Below are positions 7,590-16,484 of a stretch of DNA of 64,000 bases, piece by piece; within the stretch, counting starts at the first letter, position 1; every line of letters begins with the position of its first letter. Position numbers and translations under genes: made by a program. A model generated the notes under the pieces. The model was not told the origin of the DNA. It worked only from the letters and a program-made list of their open reading frames with translations, and did no database searches. Location of the stretch: positions 55,865-119,864 of the forward strand of contig JBOHGE010000010.1 in NCBI GenBank assembly GCA_050700055.1, read 5' to 3'. The DNA comes from GCA-003244245 sp050700055 (GTDB taxonomy: Bacteria > Actinomycetota > Actinomycetes > Mycobacteriales > Pseudonocardiaceae).

Positions 7590-8501
7590 CTAGACCGTTG
7601 CCCGGATCTGCCGCAGGATCACCTCCGCGCCCTGCTCCAGCATCGTGTGGGCCACGGTTTCCCCAAGCAGCCGGGCGTCAGTGCCGGTTGCTGAGGCAGA
7701 CACACGTTGTGTCCCGTCCAGCGACGTGACCTGCGCCGTGAGCGTCAGCCCGGCTGCGGACGACAGCGCATACGCGCCTACCGGCACGGAGCAGCCGCCG
7801 GGTAACTCGGCTAGCAGCGTTCTCTCGGCGAGCACTGCGGCGTCCGCGGCGGGGTCACCGTAGGAGTTCAGCATCTCCAACAGCTCGGTGTCGGCGGCAC
7901 GCAGCTGAATGCCCATGGCCCCCTGCTCCGGAGATGAAGGGAAGTCGTCAAGGGGCAGGAACTCGGTGATGCTGTCCTCCAACCCGAGACGCCGGAGGCC
8001 GGCTGCTGCCAAGACGACGGCGTCAAGTCCGGTCTTCAACTTCGCGAGCCTCGGCGCCACGTTCCCCCGAATGGGCACGATAGTGAGGTCTGGGCGCAGT
8101 GCCTTCAACTGTGCGACCCGCCTCGGCGACCCTGTTCCCACCCGAGCACCACGCCGGAGTCCGGCAAGTGTCGAACCGCACAGCGCGTCATGGATGTCTT
8201 CCCGCGGCGGCGTCACGGCGAGGACCAGGCCCTCAGACATCGCGGTCGGCAGGTCCTTCAGGCTGTGGACCGCGATGTCGATCCGGCCCTCCAGCAGCTC
8301 CTGCTCCAGTTGGTTGGAGAACGCACCGCTTCCCCTGCTGACCTCGCTGAGCGTGCTCTGGCGATTCCGGTCCCCGTCCGTCATCACGACTCGGTTCTTG
8401 AACTTCACCACCGGACACGAGCCGCCCAAGTGGGCCAGATATTCGACCACCATCGCCTGCGCGAGACGGCTGCCACGTGCTCCCACGACCACGGTTTCCA
8501 C
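7590..8501 (-). CDS. hemC: Hydroxymethylbilane synthase (porphobilinogen deaminase)
   Basis: 303 aa, full length. It polymerises four porphobilinogen units to hydroxymethylbilane in tetrapyrrole synthesis. The N-terminal GARGSRLAQ phosphate- or substrate-binding stretch, the catalytic-Asp motif VHSLKDLPT (D83), TGSPRRVAQL, and the dipyrromethane-cofactor Cys in GGCSVPVGAYA (C237) are all present. GTG start. No other hem genes are adjacent (no hemA, hemB or hemD), so it may be an extra copy or a displaced housekeeping gene. Just upstream is the remnant of an mdh 3' end. Confidence 0.95.
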   Translation of the reverse strand: METVVVGARGSRLAQAMVVEYLAHLGGSCPVVKFKNRVVMTDGDRNRQSTLSEVSRGSGAFSNQLEQELLEGRIDIAVHSLKDLPTAMSEGLVLAVTPPREDIHDALCGSTLAGLRRGARVGTGSPRRVAQLKALRPDLTIVPIRGNVAPRLAKLKTGLDAVVLAAAGLRRLGLEDSITEFLPLDDFPSSPEQGAMGIQLRAADTELLEMLNSYGDPAADAAVLAERTLLAELPGGCSVPVGAYALSSAAGLTLTAQVTSLDGTQRVSASATGTDARLLGETVAHTMLEQGAEVILRQIRATV

Positions 8502-8551
8502 GCTCGAAGGCTACTTGTTGGTTGTGGCGCGTGTCCTGATCAGTGTCCGCA

Positions 8552-8608
8552 CGTCGTAAAGCCGCCGAGGCCGTCCGCGCCAAGTACGCCGACGTCCAGC
8601 ACCTGTAA
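8552..8608 (+). pseudogene. Remnant of an mdh 3' end
   Basis: Reading forward, the codons give RRKAAEAVRAKYADVQHL then TAA. This closely matches the end of the intact malate dehydrogenase encoded at 57372 (AAEAVRAKQADVQDL). Nothing upstream belongs to mdh. It is a detached terminal fragment in the opposite orientation to the intact gene and to the second copy at 43431-43530. Confidence 0.6.
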
Positions 8609-8741
8609 TCAGTCGAAAGTGAGCTGTGACAGTGCAGTAGTGCACGGCCGCACCTCACTTTCGGCGATCAAGGTTGATGAACCGGATCCCGACGCGAGTC
8701 ACCCGAGCTAAATGATCTTAGACTGTCCGCGTAGCTGGCCC

Positions 8742-8817
8742 GCCAGCCCGAAAATGGAGACATATCGGGGTGAGAGAGACTGCTGAGAGCCCGATATGTC
8801 TCCATTTCGGGCTGGCT
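8742..8817. repeat. Long inverted repeat
   Basis: Arms of about 27-28 bases: left 8742-8769, right 8790-8817, matching except for one extra A in the left arm. They are separated by about 20 bases. The arms contain GCCAGCCCGAAA-type and GGAGACATATCGGG-type words. It could be a strong hairpin terminator, or the ends of a small non-autonomous element. It sits between the mdh remnant and the decayed ABC gene. Confidence 0.7.
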
Positions 8818-8837
8818 GATGGCGGGGTGGTGGGGGT

Positions 8838-9030
8838 TAGGTGGTGTAGAGGGTGCGGACAACGCCTTGATGGAGGGTTCGACCACCTGCAGGTCGCGGA
8901 CCGCGACTCGGGCGACCATGGCGGCGATCAGCTGTGCGGCGCTGATCTGCTCGGCGGAGAAGGCGAGTTGCTGGCGCAGCCCGTTGGCCTCGACCGTGAC
9001 GTCAAGCGGTGCGTGCGGCTGCTCCAGGTC
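8838..9030 (-). pseudogene. Decayed 3' fragment of ABC-transporter ATPase gene (copy 1)
   Basis: About 190 bases are clearly homologous to the 3' end of the intact ATPase gene at 12296 (the ...VVEPSIEDVVRTLYT end). A one-base deletion in the GAGGACGTC region near the end shifts the frame. Nothing of the nucleotide-binding core remains. It is the first of three copies of this gene end, at 8838, 10157 and 12296. Confidence 0.75.
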
Positions 9031-9047
9031 TGCGCCCTACGGTGGGG

Positions 9048-10112
9048 TCAGGCGCTGGCGTGGACTCGGGCGGCCAGTGCCGGCAGTCCGGGCATGGCCG
9101 TCTGACGAGGCGAAGCCATCAGATCGGTGACGAGGCGGCGGACAGCGTTGCGGGTGCGGATTTCACCGGGCGCGGTGCGTTCGGCGGTCAGCAGCGTTCG
9201 GTAGGCGAGGTCGGGCTTGTCCTACTGGGCATAGGACATCGCAACGTCTACGAGCAGACGGGCGCGACGCTCGGTGGTGGGAATGACCGCCAGTGGCAGG
9301 CTGTGTGCGTGCGTGAGAGCGGTGCCGGCATCGCCGAGCAGATAGGCCGCTGATACCCGATGGCTGACGATGTTGGCAGTCAATGCCTGCTGCCGACCAC
9401 GATCGCCGGTTAGCCGTGCTGCGGTCGCCTCGGCTTCGGCGAGCAGGTCGTTTGTACGGTCACGATCACCCGCACGGGCCGCGGCGTATCCGGCCGAGCA
9501 ATGCAGCATCCCGTACATCGCCAGGTGCTCCGGCGCTGAGCGTGCCCCGGAGATGTCAAGGTGGCCGGCGGCGGCCAGGGTGAATGTCTGGGCGTGGTCA
9601 TGATGCCCGCCCCGGCGGGCCACCGAGGCCACCAGACGCTGGGATTCAGCCAGCGTCAATGGGTTCTCCGCTACGCGGGCGGCGTGCAGGGCACGATCAG
9701 CGGACAGCCATTCCAGGCCGGATGCCTCCAGCTTGATCAGTGCGCGAGTGGACAGGTTGTAGGACTCGGCGAGCACCTGATGCGCCACCGGGCTCGGGTG
9801 GTTGCTGGCGGTGGCCTCCGCGGCGGTGATCAGCGCCGGCAGGCGGTCTGCCAGCGCGATGTACTGGCAAGCAGAGAAATCCCGCTGCGCGGCGGTCAGA
9901 ACCTCGCGCAGGACCGGGGCCGCGACCGGTTCGGCAGAAGTGTCGAGGCCGAGCAGGACACCGCCGAGCCGGCGGGCCAGCAGCACGGCCGGATCGGCCT
10001 CACCAGCGAGCGCGGTGGCTGATGTCGACCGAATCAGGGAAGGTCCGGCTAAGCCAGCTGCCAAGAGGAAGCTACGACGTCGCACCCGCTCGTCCTCCTT
10101 GCACCCCGGCAT
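9048..10112 (-). pseudogene. Broken regulator (TPR-like C-terminal part of an XRE-type protein)
   Basis: The 5' part encodes 296 residues starting MPGCKEDERVRRRSFLLAAG. The RRRSFLLAAGLAGP segment followed by helical repeats is typical of the region after the helix-turn-helix in a family of actinomycete XRE regulators, but the HTH itself is missing. At 9222-9224 an in-frame TAG interrupts the gene. The same frame then continues for 57 sensible codons (DKPDLAYRTLLTAERTAPGE ...) to a TGA at 9048-9050. Loss of the HTH plus the internal stop mark it as a pseudogene. It lies between two ABC-gene fragments, so it probably arrived or was truncated with the duplications. Confidence 0.7.
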
Positions 10113-10156
10113 CGGAATCCGAGCCCACCCTATGGCTTGACGGTCCTACGGGCCGG

Positions 10157-10919
10157 TTAGTTGGTGTAGAGGGTGCGGACGACGTCCTCGATGGAGGGCT
10201 CGACCACTTGCAGGTCGCCCACGGCGACTTGGGCGACTACGGCGGCGATCAGCTGGGCAGCGCTGGTCTGCTCGGCGGAAAAGGCCAGCTGCTGGCGCAG
10301 GCCGTTGGCCTCGACTGTGACGTCGAGGACACCGGCAGGCCGGCGAGCGCGGCAGCCGGCTGCTCCAGGTCCACCACCAGCCGTCGCGCCCCGCCGAAGC
10401 GGCGGCGCAGCGACTCCACCGAGCCGTCCACCAGCACCCGACCGTGGTCGATCACCACCAGCCGCCGGCAGAGCCGCTCGACGTCGGGCAGGTCGTGCGT
10501 GGTGAGCAGCAGGGTGACTCCGTCGGCGGCGTTGGCCCGGGCCAGGAACACCCGCAGCCGCTCTTTGCTGATCAGGTCCAGGCCCACCGTCGGCTCGTCG
10601 AGCACCAGCAGCTGCGGGGAGTGCAGCAGCGCCGCGGTGACCTCGCCGCGCATCCGCTGGCCCAGCGACAGCTGCCGCACTGGCGTCGCCAGGAACGGTG
10701 CCAGCTCCAGCAGTTCCACACACTCGTCGAGACGTCGGGCATGCTCGGCCTGCGGCACTCGGTGGATCGTCCGCAGCAGCGCGAAGCTCTCGGCCAGCGG
10801 CAGGTCCCACCACAGCTGGCTGCGCTGGCCGAATACCACACCGATCCGCCGGGCCAGCGCACGCCGTTGCCGGACGGGATCCAGCCCGCACACCCGGACC
10901 CGGCCCGCGGTCGGCACCC
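10157..10919 (-). pseudogene. Truncated, frameshifted ABC ATPase gene (copy 2)
   Basis: Highly similar to 12299-13060 of the intact ATPase gene. It keeps the signature (LSLGQRMRGE) and Walker B (LLVLDEPTVGLD) regions. It lacks the first ~80 residues including Walker A; homology stops abruptly near 10919. It also has a one-base deletion near 10334 (CCGG against CCGGG), so the last ~65 codons are in another frame. It cannot make a working ATPase. Confidence 0.8.
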
Positions 10920-10958
10920 CCGAGACGCCGGAGGCCAGTGGCAACGGGTGTTTCGCCG

Positions 10959-12182
10959 TTATCGCAGACGCGTCCGTACTGCGGCGACAAACTCCTCCGG
11001 TTTTTGTGCCCCGCGTATCAGGACCTCTTCGCGACCGGCTGCATCGAAAGCGATTACGCTCCCAGGGTCTGGTTCTGCCGGTGACATATGCAGTCCTACC
11101 TCTTTCAGCTCTGCGGCGCGCTGTTCCCAATGTATTAATCGAATACCTTTGGCCGAGCGCTGTATTGCCTCCGCGATTCGGAGGATGGTCCGGCCGCGCT
11201 GTGGTGACGCTAGGCAAGTGAAGAAGAATAGTTTGCACTGCCAGCCGCTGCGGGTGACTTCGCTCAGTTCCCAGTGTAGACTGTTCGAAAGGCTGCCGTT
11301 GAACACGATCGCCGCTGCGGTAGTCGCGTGCATGGAGAAGTGTCGCTGCCAGTCTTCGTCCGGGGTGTAGCTACGTGCCGCGCCCTCTGGAGGAACCGAA
11401 TCGAGGGGATTTCCAAGCGCAATGAGGGGACCGAGTTGCTTGACGAACTCCGCGCCGAGGTACTGCTCGAGGGTCACCGCGGGCTTGTTCATGCCCTCCC
11501 GCTGAGTGTAGCGCCGTACTTCCTTCCCTGGCACGTAGGCAAAGGGTTCGGATTCCTGCTGGAAAGCGCGAAGGTACAGCACGGGAGGGCGAGTATCCAT
11601 GGCCACAGCGTCCGCCAGCTCCGGCGCTTTCAGCCGCTTCCGAGCGAAATTCAATGCGGCGGCACCGAAAGCCAGGGGCCACATCGACGAGCTCAGTATT
11701 CGTTCAAGCTGAGTTATCGTGTGGCCCATTGGGCTGTCATAGCCGAAAAAGAAACGGCCACCGAGGAGACAAGCAGCCGCGGCGATGAAGAGCCCAAAGA
11801 GCCCGACCTCGAGCACGCGACTGGCAGCGGAGGACAAGAACCAAGATCTCCGTGGACCGGCCCGGTGAGGCCGACGTGGCAACAGGGCCACCAATGCCGC
11901 CACTACTAGTACCGCTACCGGAAAACATAAGACCATGAATATGTCAGTTATTGTATCTGGCCACGTCGAACTGTCTAGCAAGATAACGATCATGATCTCG
12001 AAAATGAATACGACTAGCATGCCACCGAAGGTCATGGTGGCCGCCGGTGCCGGGTAGTAGCCCTTTGCTCGCGCACGGTAGTACTGCCTGAAGCACCACC
12101 AGATGCTAAGCGGGAGGCAGATCATGGTTCCCAATGGGCCCATGGTCTCGATTATGCTGGTGCCGCGCCCCGTGAACTCCAC
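10959..12182 (-). CDS. Hypothetical membrane protein with C-terminal cytosolic domain (407 aa)
   Basis: GTG start. Four predicted membrane segments in the first ~145 residues (about 15-31, 50-70, 81-101, 125-141). A ~210-residue soluble C-terminal domain then begins with RPPVLYLRAFQQESEPF. A strand reading V-L-Y-L-R-A-F directly after membrane helices occurs in a group of uncharacterised actinobacterial proteins with a possible TIR-like or Rossmann-like domain; I cannot prove the fold. GC content is lower than its neighbours, and the gene sits exactly between a truncated and an intact copy of the ABC ATPase gene, suggesting acquired DNA. Function unknown; a sensing or defence role is only a guess. 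Confidence 0.6.
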   Translation of the reverse strand: MEFTGRGTSIIETMGPLGTMICLPLSIWWCFRQYYRARAKGYYPAPAATMTFGGMLVVFIFEIMIVILLDSSTWPDTITDIFMVLCFPVAVLVVAALVALLPRRPHRAGPRRSWFLSSAASRVLEVGLFGLFIAAAACLLGGRFFFGYDSPMGHTITQLERILSSSMWPLAFGAAALNFARKRLKAPELADAVAMDTRPPVLYLRAFQQESEPFAYVPGKEVRRYTQREGMNKPAVTLEQYLGAEFVKQLGPLIALGNPLDSVPPEGAARSYTPDEDWQRHFSMHATTAAAIVFNGSLSNSLHWELSEVTRSGWQCKLFFFTCLASPQRGRTILRIAEAIQRSAKGIRLIHWEQRAAELKEVGLHMSPAEPDPGSVIAFDAAGREEVLIRGAQKPEEFVAAVRTRLR

Positions 12183-12295
12183 CCGGACGCGGAAGTCGCC
12201 GGAAACGTCCGTGGCGTCGAGTTCACGGACCGTGCCCCAGCCAGCCAGGGAGCATGCCTGGTCGGGGTGACCCCGGGTCCATGGGTTCGGCCTTA

Positions 12296-13234
12296 TCAGC
12301 CGGTGTAGAGGGTGCGGACGACGTCCTCTATGGACGGTTCGACCACCTGTAGGTCGCGCACCTCGACTTGGGCGACTACGGCGGCGATCAGTTGGGCGGC
12401 GCTGGTCTGCTCAGCGGAGAAGGCCAGTTGTTGGCGCAACCCACCCGCCTCGACTGTGACGTCCAGGACGCCGGGCAGGTCGGCGAGGGCGGCAGCCGGC
12501 TGCTCCAGGTCCACCACCAGACGTCGCGCCCCGCCGAAGCGGCGGCGCAGCGACTCCACCGAGCCGTCCACCAGCACCCGACCGTGGTCGATCACCACCA
12601 GCCGCCGGCAGAGCCGCTCGACGTCGGGCAAGTCGTGCGTGGTGAGCAGCAGCGTGACCCCGTCGACGGCGTTGGCCCGGGCCAGGAACACCCGCAGCCG
12701 CTCCTTGCTGATCAGGTCCAGGCCGACCGTCGGCTCGTCGAGCACCAGCAGCTGCGGGGAGTGCAGCAACGCCGCGGTGACCTCGCCGCGCATCCGCTGG
12801 CCCAGCGACAGCTGCCGCACCGGGGTGGCCAGGAATGCGGAAAGCTCCAGCAGCTCCACACACTCGTCCAGCCGGCGTTGATGCTCGGCAAGCGATACCC
12901 GGTGGATCGTCCGCAGCAGCGCGAAGCTCTCGGCCAGCGGCAGGTCCCACCACAGCTGGCTGCGCTGGCCGAACACCACACCGATCCGCCGGGTCAGCGC
13001 ACGCCGTTGCCGGACCGGATCCAGCCCGCACACCCGGACCCGGCCCGCGGTCGGCACCAGGATCCCGGTCAGCATCTTGATGGTGGTCGACTTGCCGGCC
13101 CCGTTGGGTCCGAGCAGGCCGACGGCCTCGCCGGGCGCGACGGTCAGCGTCACCCCGTCCACCGCGGTCAGCCGGACCCCGCGGCGGCGCCGGAACTCCC
13201 GGCGCAGCCCGTCGAGCTCGATCACCGCACTCAT
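12296..13234 (-). CDS. ABC-2 type exporter, ATP-binding protein
   Basis: 312 aa from the ATG at 13234 (MSAVIELDGLRREF). Walker A GPNGAGKSTTIK, signature LSLGQRMRGE, Walker B LLVLDEPTVGLD and the switch His in LLTTHDLPD are all present. The QRSQLWWDLP stretch after the Q-loop is typical of the COG4586 group, which pairs with two six-helix permeases (COG4587/COG3694, 'viologen exporter'-like). The two permease genes follow upstream in the same operon with 4- and 8-base overlaps. It drives export across the cytoplasmic membrane; substrate unknown. It is the intact parent of the two decayed copies at 8838 and 10157. Confidence 0.92.
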   Translation of the reverse strand: MSAVIELDGLRREFRRRRGVRLTAVDGVTLTVAPGEAVGLLGPNGAGKSTTIKMLTGILVPTAGRVRVCGLDPVRQRRALTRRIGVVFGQRSQLWWDLPLAESFALLRTIHRVSLAEHQRRLDECVELLELSAFLATPVRQLSLGQRMRGEVTAALLHSPQLLVLDEPTVGLDLISKERLRVFLARANAVDGVTLLLTTHDLPDVERLCRRLVVIDHGRVLVDGSVESLRRRFGGARRLVVDLEQPAAALADLPGVLDVTVEAGGLRQQLAFSAEQTSAAQLIAAVVAQVEVRDLQVVEPSIEDVVRTLYTG

Positions 13235-14034
13235 GATCCGGTGCCGACATAGTGGCGCAGGCCAGCCCGCCAGATCAGCGCGGCGACGCCGGCCGCGAGC
13301 ACCGCCACCAGCGGCGCGCAGTACTGCAACACCGGTGCCAGCCCGAGTGGGTCGGGTTTGCCGAGGATCGCCAGTGCCGGGTAGTAGGCGACGAACGCGC
13401 CGGGCACCACGAAGGCCATCAGCCGCAGCAGCCATCCGGAGAAGATCGACATCGGGTAGGAGGTGAACGTCCCGGAGCCATACGTCACGGCGTTGGGCAA
13501 CTCGGAGCCTTCCACCAGCCAGAACGTGGTAGCGCTGGCCGCCACCCAGATCGCGCCGAACAGCGCCAGCCCGGTCAGCGGGGTGATCAGCAACACGGCC
13601 ACCCGTAGCGGTGTCCAGGAGATCTCCGAGGTGGCCAGCACGTAGCCGAGCAGGACCAGCGTGGTGGCGACCCGGCCGAGCTGGCGCAGCGCGAAGTCGG
13701 AGGCGCAGATCTGCGCCATCACCGACAGCGGCCGCAGCAGCAGGGCGTCCAGCGTCCCGGTGCGGACCAGCTGACCGAGCTTGTCCAGTGGACCGGCCAG
13801 CAGATCGGCCAGCCCGAAGGAGATCCCGGCCAGGCTGTAGATCAGCAGGACCTCCTGCCGGGTGAACCCGCCCATCGCACCGATCCGGGAGAACAGCACC
13901 AGGATGATCACCATGTTCTGCAGCGGGATCAGTGCGAGCGCGGTGCACTGCAACGCGAACGAGATCGGGTAGGCCAGCTGGCCGCGCACCGACGCGGCCA
14001 GCAGGCTGCGGTAGACCGCCAGGCGCTCACCCAC
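13231..14034 (-). CDS. ABC-2 type exporter, permease subunit
   Basis: 267 aa with about six hydrophobic segments. Contains the GTLDALLLRPLSV stretch after the second helix, a hallmark of the ABC-2/DUF990 permeases that partner COG4586 ATPases. Its stop overlaps the ATPase start (ATGA) and its start overlaps the second permease stop, so the three subunits are made in fixed proportion. Cytoplasmic membrane; substrate unknown. Confidence 0.88.
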   Translation of the reverse strand: MGERLAVYRSLLAASVRGQLAYPISFALQCTALALIPLQNMVIILVLFSRIGAMGGFTRQEVLLIYSLAGISFGLADLLAGPLDKLGQLVRTGTLDALLLRPLSVMAQICASDFALRQLGRVATTLVLLGYVLATSEISWTPLRVAVLLITPLTGLALFGAIWVAASATTFWLVEGSELPNAVTYGSGTFTSYPMSIFSGWLLRLMAFVVPGAFVAYYPALAILGKPDPLGLAPVLQYCAPLVAVLAAGVAALIWRAGLRHYVGTGS

Positions 14035-14812
14035 CCTGGATCACCAGTTTCCGTACCGCCCTGGCCAGCATCAGCCGGCCGGCTACGAGCAGCGCAACCG
14101 TCCACCCGAGCTGGTGAGCCAGCAGCGGCAGCACCGCACCCTGAGCTAAAGCGATGTCGATCGGCGCCTGAATGATCGCCGGGAACGGCGTCGCCCAGAT
14201 CATCACCCTGGCCCAGCCGGGGAACAACGCGATCGGGACCATCAGCCCGGTCAACACGGTGCTGACCGCGCCGTACAGGGCGAGCAGCCCCCGCCAGTCC
14301 AGCAGCCAGAACGCCGCCAGGTTCAGCAGGAACCGGATCGCGAAGCTGACCAGGACGGCCAGCAGCACGCTGAGCCCGAACGCAGCCCAGCGCAGCATCG
14401 AGCCGGGCAGCGTCAGGTCGAAGAAGGCCAACCCGACCAGCAGCGGGATGGTGAACCGGATCAGCAGCGCGAAGCCGGCCCGGCCCAGATCCTCGGCCAG
14501 TGACGCGGCTTGCAGATCCAGCGGACGGAGTAGGTCGACGGCGACGTCGCCGCTGCGCACCCGCTCCCCGAAGTCGGCGTTGCCCCAGATCAGCACCACC
14601 GCGATCAGCCCCTGGCCGATCCAGACGAAGGTGACCGTGCGGGCCGGGTCGTAGCCCGCGACCTGGGCGCTGGTGGTGAACACGGTGAGCAGCACCGCGC
14701 ACCGGGTGAAGCCGAAGACCATGTTGGTGACCAGCCCCGCGACCACCGCCTGCCAGTAGGTCGAATAGCGCCGGAAACCGGCGCCGACCAGCCGCAGGTA
14801 GCAGGTGAGCAC
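14027..14812 (-). CDS. ABC-2 type exporter, second permease subunit
   Basis: About six hydrophobic segments and the paired motif GDVAVDLLRPLDLQ, mirroring the motif in the adjacent permease. Start set at the GTG at 14812 (VLTCYLRLVGAGFRRYSTYW). The open frame reaches 14974 but would run into icd on the other strand. No strong ribosome site is visible, so the start is uncertain. First gene of the three-gene exporter operon, divergent from icd across about 75 bases. Confidence 0.85.
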   Translation of the reverse strand: MLTCYLRLVGAGFRRYSTYWQAVVAGLVTNMVFGFTRCAVLLTVFTTSAQVAGYDPARTVTFVWIGQGLIAVVLIWGNADFGERVRSGDVAVDLLRPLDLQAASLAEDLGRAGFALLIRFTIPLLVGLAFFDLTLPGSMLRWAAFGLSVLLAVLVSFAIRFLLNLAAFWLLDWRGLLALYGAVSTVLTGLMVPIALFPGWARVMIWATPFPAIIQAPIDIALAQGAVLPLLAHQLGWTVALLVAGRLMLARAVRKLVIQGG

Positions 14813-14888
14813 GCCGGACCACGTTAGCCGAGATCTTGCTGGGTACGCTTGTCCCGTTGCGGGGTGAGCCGAGAGGAGTGCCCGACCG

Positions 14889-16106
14889 GTGGGCAAGATC
14901 AAAGTGATAGGGACCGTCGTCGAGCTCGACGGCGACGAGATGACCCGGATCATCTGGCGGTTCATCAAGAACAAGCTGATCCAGCCCTATCTCGACCTCA
15001 CCCTCGACTACTACGACCTCGGTATCGAGCACCGCGACGCCACCGATGACCAGGTCACCGTCGATGCCGCGCACGCGATCGCGCAGCACGGGGTAGGGGT
15101 GAAATGCGCCACCATCACTCCCGACGAGGCGCGGCTCGAGGAGTTCGGCCTGCAGCGGATGTGGCGCTCACCCAACGGCACGATCCGCAACATCCTCGGC
15201 GGTGTGATCTTCCGAGAGCCGATCGTCTGCGCCAACGTCCCCCGGCTGGTGCCGCACTGGACCAAGCCGATCGTCATCGGCCGCCACGCGCATGGTGACC
15301 AGTACAAGGCCAGCGACTTCACCGTCCCCGGGCCGGGCACCGTGACGATCACCTACACCCCCGACGACGGCGGTGAGCCGATGCAGACCGAGGTGGCACG
15401 TTTTCCCGAGGGCGGTGGCGTCGCACTCGGGATGTACAACTACCGCGCGTCCATCGAGGACTTCGCCCGGGCGTCGCTGCGCTACGGCCTGGCCCGCGGG
15501 TATCCGGTCTACCTGTCCACCAAGAACACGATCCTCAAGTTCTACGACGGCATGTTCAAAGACGTGTTCGCCGAGATCTACGAGTCGGAGTTCAAAGCCG
15601 ACTTCGAGGCCCACGGCCTCACCTACGAGCACCGGTTGATCGACGACATGGTGGCCGCCGCACTGAAATGGTCCGGCGGGTACGTGTGGGCCTGCAAGAA
15701 CTACGACGGCGACGTGCAGTCCGACATCGTCGCGCAGGGTTTCGGCTCGTTGGGCCTGATGACGAGCGTGCTGATGACCCCGGATGGTCGGACTGTCGAG
15801 GCCGAGGCCGCGCACGGCACCGTCACCCGGCATTTCCGCCAGCACCAGCAGGGCAAGCCCACCTCGACCAACCCGATCGCGTCGATCTTCGCGTGGACCG
15901 GCGCGCTGCGCCACCGCGGCATGCTCGACGGGACCCCGGAGGTCACCCGTTTCGCCGAGATTTTGGAGCGGGTCTGCATCGGCACCGTCGAAAGCGGCAG
16001 GATGACAAAGGACTTGGCGCTGCTGGTCGGTCCGGACACCCCGTTCCTGACCACCGAGGAATTTCTCGATGAGCTGGACCGGGCGTTGCGGCAGGCCGTG
16101 CTGTGA
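14889..16106 (+). CDS. icd: NADP-dependent isocitrate dehydrogenase
   Basis: 405 aa, the homodimeric type. Oxidatively decarboxylates isocitrate to 2-oxoglutarate in the TCA cycle with NADP. GTG start behind GAGAGGAG. Characteristic segments: ELDGDEMTRIIW, the substrate loop SPNGTIRNILGGVIFREPI, KNTILKFYDG, the Tyr/Asp catalytic region around AALKWSGGYVWACKNYDGDV, and AAHGTVTRHFR for cofactor binding. Cytoplasmic housekeeping gene. It stands alone on this strand next to an SH3b-domain gene. Confidence 0.97.
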   Translation: MGKIKVIGTVVELDGDEMTRIIWRFIKNKLIQPYLDLTLDYYDLGIEHRDATDDQVTVDAAHAIAQHGVGVKCATITPDEARLEEFGLQRMWRSPNGTIRNILGGVIFREPIVCANVPRLVPHWTKPIVIGRHAHGDQYKASDFTVPGPGTVTITYTPDDGGEPMQTEVARFPEGGGVALGMYNYRASIEDFARASLRYGLARGYPVYLSTKNTILKFYDGMFKDVFAEIYESEFKADFEAHGLTYEHRLIDDMVAAALKWSGGYVWACKNYDGDVQSDIVAQGFGSLGLMTSVLMTPDGRTVEAEAAHGTVTRHFRQHQQGKPTSTNPIASIFAWTGALRHRGMLDGTPEVTRFAEILERVCIGTVESGRMTKDLALLVGPDTPFLTTEEFLDELDRALRQAVL

Positions 16107-16140
16107 CCCTGACCACTTATGAACGGCGGAGTGTGGGCCG

Positions 16141-16452
16141 GTGTCTTGGAAATTCGTGAAGAAGAGGTGGACGTGGCTCCTTGCGGGGGTCGTGTTGTTG
16201 TACGTGCTCGCGCTGAACGCCACCCGTGATAGCGCCGCCGGCGAGTCGTCGGCGTGCAGGATGAGGGTCACTGCGGACGTCCTCAATGTGCGGTCCGGCC
16301 CCAGCCCCGGCAACCGCGTGGTGGGCGTGCTCACCGCAGGAGCGGTGATCCCCGCCGACCTGACGGTCAGTGACGGCTTCCGGCAGCTCGAGCCCGGCCG
16401 CTGGGCCTCCCAGCTGTATCTGGACCCCATGCCGGGCTGCAACTGCGGCTGA
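16141..16452 (+). CDS. SH3b (bacterial SH3) domain protein, membrane anchored
   Basis: 103 aa. One N-terminal hydrophobic helix (about residues 11-26) after a basic stretch is either a signal anchor or signal peptide. It is followed by a bacterial SH3-like domain with the pattern A-x-V-L-N-V-R-S-G-P-S-P (residues ~44-57). SH3b domains outside the membrane often bind peptidoglycan peptides. The tail ends PGCNCG. Probably exported and facing the wall. It lies 32 bases before yihY-like and may share its transcript. Confidence 0.75.
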   Translation: MSWKFVKKRWTWLLAGVVLLYVLALNATRDSAAGESSACRMRVTADVLNVRSGPSPGNRVVGVLTAGAVIPADLTVSDGFRQLEPGRWASQLYLDPMPGCNCG

Positions 16453-16484
16453 CCTCCAGGTCCACCGATTACCGTCGAAGGGGA

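Noticed and set aside
12296..13948. 550-codon ORF including the ABC ATPase
   Set aside because: The upstream half is out-of-frame shadow of the permease gene. The ATPase starts at the ATG at 13234.
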